Assembly: GCF_001428335.1 (NCBI RefSeq)
Contig: NZ_LMSG01000001.1
Span: 680,262-744,261, forward strand
Source: Arthrobacter sp. Soil762
GTDB lineage: Bacteria > Actinomycetota > Actinomycetes > Actinomycetales > Micrococcaceae
Length of the DNA stretch: 64,000 nucleotides
Direction of reading: 5' to 3'
Shown: positions 58,641-64,000 of the stretch, piece by piece
Layout of the letters: every line of letters starts with the position of its first letter
How positions within the stretch are numbered: the stretch's first letter is position 1
The notes under the pieces: generated by a model
The model's database searches: none
What the model saw: only the letters and a program-made list of their open reading frames with translations
Told to the model about the DNA's origin: nothing
Program-made: the position numbers and the translations under genes

Positions 58641-60385
58641 ACCGTCTCCTCCGCTGCCAGCTGGGAGGAGACAATCTCCCGGTACGTCTCGGATGTCTCC
58701 AGCAGCCCGCGGTGAGTTCCGCGCCCCACGATCCTGCCGTCGTCGAGCACTAAGATCTGGTCCGCGTCCACGATGCTGGAGACGCGCTGGGCGATGATCA
58801 CCAGCGTGGCGCCGGCGGTGCTGCGCTTGAGGGCCTGGCGCAGCCGGGCGTCGGTGCCGGTGTCGAGCGAGGAGAACGAGTCGTCGAAGATGTACAGCTC
58901 GGGCCGTTTCACCAGCGCCCGGGCGATGGCCAGCCGCTGCCGCTGCCCGCCCGAGACGTTGGTGCCGCCCTGGGAGATGGGCGCATCCAGCCCGCCCTCC
59001 ATCTCCTCCACGAAATCGCGCGCCTGGGCAATCTCGAGTGCAGACCAGAGCTCGTCCTCGGTGGCGTCCGGCTTGCCGTACTGCAGGTTGCTGCGGACGG
59101 TGCCGGTGAACAGGTAGGGCCGCTGCGGCACCAGGCCGATGTGCCCCCAGAGCAGGTCCGGGTGCAGCTCGCGGACGTCCACGCCGTCCATCCGGACCGA
59201 GCCGGTGGTGGCGTCGAACAGCCGCGGCATGAGGTTCACCAGCGTGGTCTTGCCGGCACCGGTGCTGCCGATGATCGCCGTCGTCTGCCCGGCCCTGGCG
59301 GTGAAGCTGAGACCGGAGAGGACGGGCTGGTCGGCACCCGGGTAGGCGAATCCGACGTCGCGCATTTCCAGCTGACCCCGGCGGTGGCCGTCCGACGAGA
59401 CCGCGCTGCTCACGGGATGCAGCGGCGGCCGGACGCTCGACTCGGTGTTCAGCACCTCGCCGATCCGGTCCGCGGAGACGGCGGCGCGCGGGATCATCAC
59501 CGCCATGAACGTGGCCATCATGACGGACATCAGGATCTGCATCAGGTAGCTCAGGAACGCGATGAGGGTGCCCACCTGCATGGAGCCGTCCTCGATCCGG
59601 AACGAGCCGAACCAGATCACGGCCACGGACGAGACGTTCAGCACCAGCATCACCACGGGGAACGCGAGCGCCATCAGCCGGCCGGCACGCAACGCGGTGT
59701 CCGTGACGTCCTCGTTGGCCTGGGCGAAGCGGGCGGTCTCGATGTCCTCGCGGACGAACGCGCGGACCACCCGGATGCCGGTGAGCTGCTCGCGGAGCAC
59801 CCGGTTCACAGTGTCGATCCGCTTCTGCATCTTCCGGAACAGCGGCACCATCCGGGTGATGATCAGCCCCACGCCGATCATGAGCACGGGCACGGCGACG
59901 GCGATCAGCCAGGACAGCTGCACGTCCTGCCGCACGGCCATGATCACCCCGCCGATGGCGAGCATGGGCGCGGCCACCATCATGGTGGCCGCCATCAGCA
60001 CCAGCTGCTGGACCTGCTGGACGTCGTTGGTGGACCGCGTGATCAGGCTGGGCGCGCCGAACTTCGTGACTTCCTGCTCGGAGAACTCCCCCACCCGGGT
60101 GAAGATGGCACCGCGCAGGTCCCGGCCCACGCCCATGGCCGCCTTCGCCCCGAAGTACACGGCAATCACGGCGCACACGATCTGCAGCAGCGTGATTCCC
60201 AGCATCAGGGCGCCCAGGCTGAGGATGACGTCGGTGTCGCCCTTGGCCACGCCCTCGTCGATGATGTCCGCGTTGAGTGTGGGCAGGTACAGCGACGCGA
60301 TCGACTGCGCCAGCTGGAAAATCACGACGGCGATCAGCAGCTGCCGGTGCGGCCGCAGGTATTCAACAAGCAGTTTCCAGAGCAT
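58637..60385 (-). CDS. ABC exporter subunit A (membrane plus ATPase)
   Basis: This 582-residue protein has six spans in the first 320 residues, then an ATPase with Walker A GSTGAGKTT, signature VSGGQRQRLAIARAL and Walker B LYIFDDSFSSLD, where the catalytic Glu is replaced by Asp. Subunit B shows the reverse (bad signature, good Glu). This asymmetry is typical of heterodimeric exporters with one degenerate site (LmrCD, TM287/288). The cargo is unknown; drug or lipid export is common. The start overlaps nothing upstream; the stop overlaps the subunit B ATG. Confidence 0.9.
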   Translation of the reverse strand: MLWKLLVEYLRPHRQLLIAVVIFQLAQSIASLYLPTLNADIIDEGVAKGDTDVILSLGALMLGITLLQIVCAVIAVYFGAKAAMGVGRDLRGAIFTRVGEFSEQEVTKFGAPSLITRSTNDVQQVQQLVLMAATMMVAAPMLAIGGVIMAVRQDVQLSWLIAVAVPVLMIGVGLIITRMVPLFRKMQKRIDTVNRVLREQLTGIRVVRAFVREDIETARFAQANEDVTDTALRAGRLMALAFPVVMLVLNVSSVAVIWFGSFRIEDGSMQVGTLIAFLSYLMQILMSVMMATFMAVMIPRAAVSADRIGEVLNTESSVRPPLHPVSSAVSSDGHRRGQLEMRDVGFAYPGADQPVLSGLSFTARAGQTTAIIGSTGAGKTTLVNLMPRLFDATTGSVRMDGVDVRELHPDLLWGHIGLVPQRPYLFTGTVRSNLQYGKPDATEDELWSALEIAQARDFVEEMEGGLDAPISQGGTNVSGGQRQRLAIARALVKRPELYIFDDSFSSLDTGTDARLRQALKRSTAGATLVIIAQRVSSIVDADQILVLDDGRIVGRGTHRGLLETSETYREIVSSQLAAEETV

Positions 60386-60440
60386 CCGCGCTCCAAAGGT
60401 TCTGTCCCCCTGGAAGGTCTAGCAAGGGGTGGTGCGAAGG

Positions 60441-60746
60441 TCAGTTTACGTCCGGCGGCTGGGATATAGCCGGGCACCGGTGGGAGAAAGTGGGCCGGTT
60501 CTCCGAGAGCGTATTCGCGGGCAGTGCCGTGAGGACCGTTACCCATCGGGGCACTGGCCTCAGCCATGCCCACACGGCGGCCGCCGCAAACCCGAGGGCT
60601 CCGAGCAGCACCAGCCGGTGCCCCACCGGATACGTGGGCGGCTCAACGAGGAAAGTGAACGCGTCGGCCAGCCCGCAGGCCATCATGACCGCCGCCAGCA
60701 ACACAAGCAGCGCCCATGCCCCTTCGGCCCAGCGGATCCGGTTCAT
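60441..60746 (-). CDS. Small hypothetical membrane protein
   Basis: This protein of about 101 residues starts at the ATG of MNRIRWAEGAWALL. Two spans are visible: AWALLVLLAAVMMACGLADAF and HRLVLLGALGFAAAAVWAWL. The C-terminal tail (PANTLSENRPTFSHRC...) is polar. It lies just upstream of the ABC exporter operon on the same strand, with a 55-bp gap. No family is recognised. Confidence 0.55.
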   Translation of the reverse strand: MNRIRWAEGAWALLVLLAAVMMACGLADAFTFLVEPPTYPVGHRLVLLGALGFAAAAVWAWLRPVPRWVTVLTALPANTLSENRPTFSHRCPAISQPPDVN

Positions 60747-60887
60747 GGAATGACGGTAGCTTACGCGGCGGGCCTGCCCCATTAGCGGCGACTATCCGGT
60801 GCCGGGGAGGGCGTAGGGTTCCCTCATGGACATCATCCTGGTACTAGGTTTCCCGTTGGACGCCGCGGCAGACGGCAAGGGCTGACC

Positions 60888-61511
60888 GTGGCCAGGGACC
60901 GGTTCCTCCGCCGCTGGGTTGTGTCGGTGATGCTGGCGGAAGCCGCGGGGTTTGCGATTCCCGCGATGGTGGGCGGCATCCTGAGCCTCCTTGCCGCGCC
61001 GGCTGGCGTGGTCTATCCGGCCATGGTTCTGGCCGGGGCGTGTGAAGGCGTTTTGCTGGGATTCGGCCAGTCCATCGGGTTAGGGCCCGCGATACCCCGG
61101 ACACCCTGGATCCTCGCCACCGCGGCGGGAGCGGCCGCAGCCTGGTCCATTGGGATGCTCCCCAGCAGCCTGGGCGGGATCGACTTTGGCTCGCCCTGGA
61201 TGATTGTCCTGACGGCCGTGCTCGGCTGTGTGCTTCTGCTCTCCATCCCGACACTCCAATGGTTGGTCCTGCGGCGCCAAGGGGTGCGGAGCGCCTTCTG
61301 GATTCCCGTCAACGCGGGCGCCTGGGCTGCGGGAATCCTGTGGACACTTGCCCCATCGCCTTTCATTGACGAAACCACCCCTGCGCCGGCCCTGTTCGGC
61401 GTCTACCTGCTGGCGGGGCTGCTCATGGCGGCCACCGTAGCGGTCCTGACGGGCTTCGCCGCACGGCGCATTGCTTCCGGCGCCGCCCAAGGTGGACCTG
61501 TGCAACCTTGA
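60888..61511 (+). CDS. Hypothetical membrane protein, about five spans
   Basis: This 207-residue protein starts at GTG (VARDRFLRRWVVSVMLAEAAGF). Hydrophobic segments are AAGFAIPAMVGGILSLL, VVYPAMVLAGACEGVLLGF, WILATAAGAAAAWSIGMLP, WMIVLTAVLGCVLLLSIP and ALFGVYLLAGLLMAATVAVLTGF. The RRW start and GFGQSIGL loop have no known motif. It stands alone on the plus strand, ending at a palindromic terminator. Confidence 0.65.
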   Translation: MARDRFLRRWVVSVMLAEAAGFAIPAMVGGILSLLAAPAGVVYPAMVLAGACEGVLLGFGQSIGLGPAIPRTPWILATAAGAAAAWSIGMLPSSLGGIDFGSPWMIVLTAVLGCVLLLSIPTLQWLVLRRQGVRSAFWIPVNAGAWAAGILWTLAPSPFIDETTPAPALFGVYLLAGLLMAATVAVLTGFAARRIASGAAQGGPVQP

Positions 61512-61571
61512 CTCAGGTTCACCTTGCAAAGCAGTCTCCAATGCGGCGGACGGGACCCGCACCAAAGAGCA

Positions 61572-61605
61572 GCGGACGACGGCGGTTCGTCCCGCCGTCG
61601 TCCGC
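61572..61605. terminator. Interspersed palindrome, copy 7
   Basis: GCGGACGACGGCGG and CCGCCGTCGTCCGC are perfect arms around TTCGTC. It lies between the convergent membrane-protein and TPP-enzyme genes. The loop differs from the usual ACC/CC. Confidence 0.75.
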
Positions 61606-61623
61606 GTCCCGTCAGCACCCGGC

Positions 61624-63378
61624 TCAGTAAGCCTTAACGCGCTGTTCCACGATGAGATGGATGAGGGCAAAGACGCCGTCCTCGTCGATGGCCGCCAGGG
61701 CGGCGTCCAGTGCCGCCGGAACGTCACAGTCCTCGGTGACAGTGATCCCGAAACCGCCGAAGGCCCGGGCCATCAGGCCGAAGTCCGGATTCTTCAGCTG
61801 GGTCCCGGAGACGCGTGAGGGATAGTGCCGCTCCTGGTGGGTGCGGATGGTGCCGTATTCCTGGTTGTCCATGACTATCACCAGCGGCGTGGCCCCGTAC
61901 TGGGCGGCGGTGGCCAGCTCCTGGCCGTTCATGAGGAACTCCCCGTCGCCGGCAATGGTGACCACGCGGCGCCGGGGGTCGGCCAAGGATGCCGCGATGG
62001 CCGAGGGAACCGAGTAGCCCATTGAGCCGTTACGGGCACTGATCATGGAGGCGTAGCGGCGGGTGGGGAAATAGCGGTGGGCCCAGTTGGTGTGCTCGCC
62101 CGCGCCGAACGTCACCATTGAATCCTCGGGCAGCCTGGGCACCAGGTTCGCCATCAAAGTGTCCATCCTCGCCTGCCCCGCTGCCGGCGCCGCCGGGGGT
62201 AGCGCGGCGAACCTTTCCTGTTCGCCCCGCATCCGGTCCGTCCACGCCTTCCACTCTTCCTTCACCGGCAGGTCAAGGCCCACAAGGTCGTGGACAAAGG
62301 CCTCGGGCTTGGCCAGAATCTGCCGCGACACAGGCCCCGACCGGCCACGGAGTGAGGGGTCCACCGTGACCAGGAAGTTCTTTTTGTTCCAGTCCTGCCG
62401 GCAGACGAAGCCGTCCGTGATCACGTCGCCCGGCACTGTCCCCACAAACACCAGCAGGTCCGTTTCCTCCAGCAGGTCGTAGGTGGGGCGGGGGCGGCCG
62501 TAGCCAATCGGGCCCACATAGGAGGGGGAATCGAACGAAACCGTTCCCTGCGTCCGCCATTCCGCTGCGGCCGGGATATGGTGCCGTTCCAGCCATCCCG
62601 TCAGCTGGTCCGCTGCTGCCTGCGTCCAGTCGTTGCCGCCGGTGACAAAGAGCGGCTTGCTGGATTCTGCCAGCGCAGCCTGCAGGGCGGCGGCATCGGT
62701 GCTGCTCATCCCGCCGGCTGCCACCGGAATGGCCGGGTGCAGCGCCGGGTCAATCTGCTGCCGGATGATGTCCTCAGGCAGGCCCACCACCACAGGGCCC
62801 GGCCGCCCGCTCATGGCCGCAAACATCGCCTCGGCCACGATCTCGGCTGCCCGCTCCGGGTGGTCAAGGACCATGACGCGCTTCGCGCCCGTATCGAACC
62901 AGGCCTTGATGTCGAATTCCTGGAACGCCTCGCGGTCCCGGTGCGCGAAGGGGATCAGGCCGACGAACAGCAGCATGGGGGTGGAGTCCTGCCATGCAGT
63001 GTGCAGCCCCACGTGCGCGTTGGCTGCGCCGGGCCCCCGGGTCACCATCGCTATGCCCGGGCGCTGGTGCATCTTGCCGTCGGCCTCGGCCATGTAGGCG
63101 GCCCCGCCCTCGTGCCGGCAGACGATGGTTTCAATGTCCGAGTTGTGCAGGCCGTCCAGGACGTCCAGGAAGCTTTCGCCGGGGACCACGTAGGTGCGCT
63201 CCACCCCATGGGCCACCAGCGAATCAACAATCACGTGCCCGGCTGATTTCAGTGCCTGGCCGGTACCGGCCTGGGGCACCTCCGCATGGTTTGACTGCCG
63301 GGAGCCGTACTGGGAATTCCCGACGGCGGCGGGCAGGGTGTGGGATGCGGTCAGGGTTGCTTCGGTTTCCGTAGTCAT
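61624..63378 (-). CDS. Thiamine-diphosphate-dependent enzyme (acetolactate synthase-like)
   Basis: This 584-residue protein starts at the ATG of MTTETEATLTASHTL; a longer frame to 63513 lacks family similarity. The N-terminal domain has the catalytic Glu in IVCRHEGGAAYMAEADG; the middle domain is GGNDWTQAAADQLTGW; the TPP motif is GDGEFLMNGQELATAAQYGATPLVIVMDN near residue 480. It would carry out a decarboxylation or acetolactate-type ligation. It lies 55 bp after the stop of an amino-acid permease on the same strand, so it may act on an amino-acid-derived keto acid. The FAD/quinone residues of true IlvB are not clear. Confidence 0.82.
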   Translation of the reverse strand: MTTETEATLTASHTLPAAVGNSQYGSRQSNHAEVPQAGTGQALKSAGHVIVDSLVAHGVERTYVVPGESFLDVLDGLHNSDIETIVCRHEGGAAYMAEADGKMHQRPGIAMVTRGPGAANAHVGLHTAWQDSTPMLLFVGLIPFAHRDREAFQEFDIKAWFDTGAKRVMVLDHPERAAEIVAEAMFAAMSGRPGPVVVGLPEDIIRQQIDPALHPAIPVAAGGMSSTDAAALQAALAESSKPLFVTGGNDWTQAAADQLTGWLERHHIPAAAEWRTQGTVSFDSPSYVGPIGYGRPRPTYDLLEETDLLVFVGTVPGDVITDGFVCRQDWNKKNFLVTVDPSLRGRSGPVSRQILAKPEAFVHDLVGLDLPVKEEWKAWTDRMRGEQERFAALPPAAPAAGQARMDTLMANLVPRLPEDSMVTFGAGEHTNWAHRYFPTRRYASMISARNGSMGYSVPSAIAASLADPRRRVVTIAGDGEFLMNGQELATAAQYGATPLVIVMDNQEYGTIRTHQERHYPSRVSGTQLKNPDFGLMARAFGGFGITVTEDCDVPAALDAALAAIDEDGVFALIHLIVEQRVKAY

Positions 63379-63433
63379 GGGCTTTCTTTGGCTGTTTGGA
63401 CTGGTTTGGCGTTCGTAGTGGATGGTGCGGGGT

Positions 63434-64000
63434 TTATCTGAAGCTCTTCGCGGGTGGGTTGGCGATGACGGGGGCGGTGCCGGTGAAGCCTTCGCGGGTT
63501 TCGGCGATTTCACGGATCCGGGCCCGGCAGGCGTACCAGCCGAACACCATCAGCACGCAGGCGATGGCGGTGACGAGCATGGTGAGCGGTGAGTCGATGA
63601 AGACCATGACCAGGACCCCTGCGAGGAAGAGCAGCGAGAGGTAGCCGGTGTACGGGGCGCCGAACATCCGGAAGGACGGACGTTCGAGCCAGCCCTTGTC
63701 TGCCCAGCGTTGGAGCTGGATCTGGCAGAGGACGATGGTGGCCCAGGTCATGATGATGCCGACGGAGGCGACGTTGAGGACGATTTCGAAGGCCTGCGCC
63801 GGCACCAGGTAGTTCAGGGGGACGCCGAGGAGGGAGACTGCGGCGGTGATGGCGATGCCGCCGTAGGGGACGCCGGCCTTGTTCATGCGGCCGGCGAACT
63901 TCGGGGCGGAGCCGTTCACGGACATGGAGCGGAGGATGCGTCCGGTGGAATATAGGCCCGCATTGAGCGAGGAGAGGGCGGCGGTGAGGACGACGAGGTT
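63434..64000 (-). CDS. Amino-acid permease (APC family), 3' part
   Basis: The gene enters from the right edge; 188 codons are in the window (NLVVLTAALSSLNAGLYSTGRILRSMSVNGSAPKF, then RMNKAGVPYGGIAITAAVSLLGVPLNYLVP and two or three further spans). The segment SLNAGLYSTGRILRS is typical of AAT-type proton/amino-acid symporters (GABA, asparagine, proline permeases). The ATG at 63925 is internal, not a start. The cargo is unknown. It is probably the first gene before the TPP enzyme. Confidence 0.88.
   Translation of the reverse strand, partial: NLVVLTAALSSLNAGLYSTGRILRSMSVNGSAPKFAGRMNKAGVPYGGIAITAAVSLLGVPLNYLVPAQAFEIVLNVASVGIIMTWATIVLCQIQLQRWADKGWLERPSFRMFGAPYTGYLSLLFLAGVLVMVFIDSPLTMLVTAIACVLMVFGWYACRARIREIAETREGFTGTAPVIANPPAKSFR

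Noticed and set aside
57291..60176. Minus-strand frame of 961 codons linking both ABC subunits
   Set aside because: Its first part is subunit A in a wrong frame; only the part from 58640 to about 57530 is real (subunit B membrane domain).
1..64000. CRISPR arrays, tRNA and rRNA genes
   Set aside because: No regularly spaced repeat-spacer pattern, no cloverleaf with CCA-type end and no rRNA-like stretch was noticed by eye.

Overview
The window is high-GC, gene-dense DNA whose proteins look like those of a soil actinobacterium of the Arthrobacter/Pseudarthrobacter group. This placement is inferred from protein style, GTG starts, actinobacterial families (AldO, PucR, MmyB-type XRE regulators, DUF4430-like lipoproteins) and GC-rich antisense ORFs; no rRNA or tRNA gene was found to confirm it.

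Layout. 1-3.6 kb: the start of glpD (cut by the window edge), then a scrapyard of broken genes (IS21 istA, an SDR tail, a secreted-protein remnant), a lower-GC repeat region and an intact secreted GH16 glycoside hydrolase. 3.6-9.4 kb: MFS transporter/DUF1445 operon, two secreted phosphoester hydrolases, a histidine-kinase remnant, a truncated gene copy and a small membrane protein. 9.5-14.5 kb: LysR regulator, small proteins, and a translationally coupled glutamine synthetase-like/amidohydrolase pair. 14.5-21.9 kb: an arabinose regulon (GH51 arabinofuranosidase, ABC importer, LacI regulator, alditol oxidase) with shared operators. 22-29 kb: PucR regulator divergent from a ureohydrolase/NCS1 permease/aldehyde dehydrogenase/FAD-oxidase operon that fits guanidino-compound or polyamine use. 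29-32.7 kb: short-chain dehydrogenases, an XRE regulator and a membrane protein. 32.8-36.3 kb: a lipoprotein and a single-chain ECF importer (T, two ATPases and S in one protein), likely for a cobalamin-like or other vitamin. 36.5-45.2 kb: RsbQ-like hydrolase, then a sugar-acid cluster (TRAP transporter, LacI regulator, SAF-domain oxidoreductase, gluconokinase) with identical operators on both sides of the regulator. 45.4-49.1 kb: cobalamin-dependent methionine synthase.

49.1-56.6 kb is an island of visibly lower GC between metH and an ABC exporter operon. It carries a three-gene minus-strand operon, SIR2-domain protein / AAA+ ATPase / subtilisin-like protease (the last two match the IetAS antiphage pair), and a plus-strand SEFIR/TIR-domain protein. 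A decayed, divergent extra copy of the neighbouring ABC exporter gene sits inside the island. 56.6-64 kb: heterodimeric ABC exporter (one subunit frameshifted), two small membrane proteins, a thiamine-diphosphate enzyme and the 3' part of an amino-acid permease.

An interspersed palindrome with core GGACGACGGCGGGA occurs about eight times, always just after genes or between convergent genes, and probably acts as a bidirectional terminator or REP-like element.
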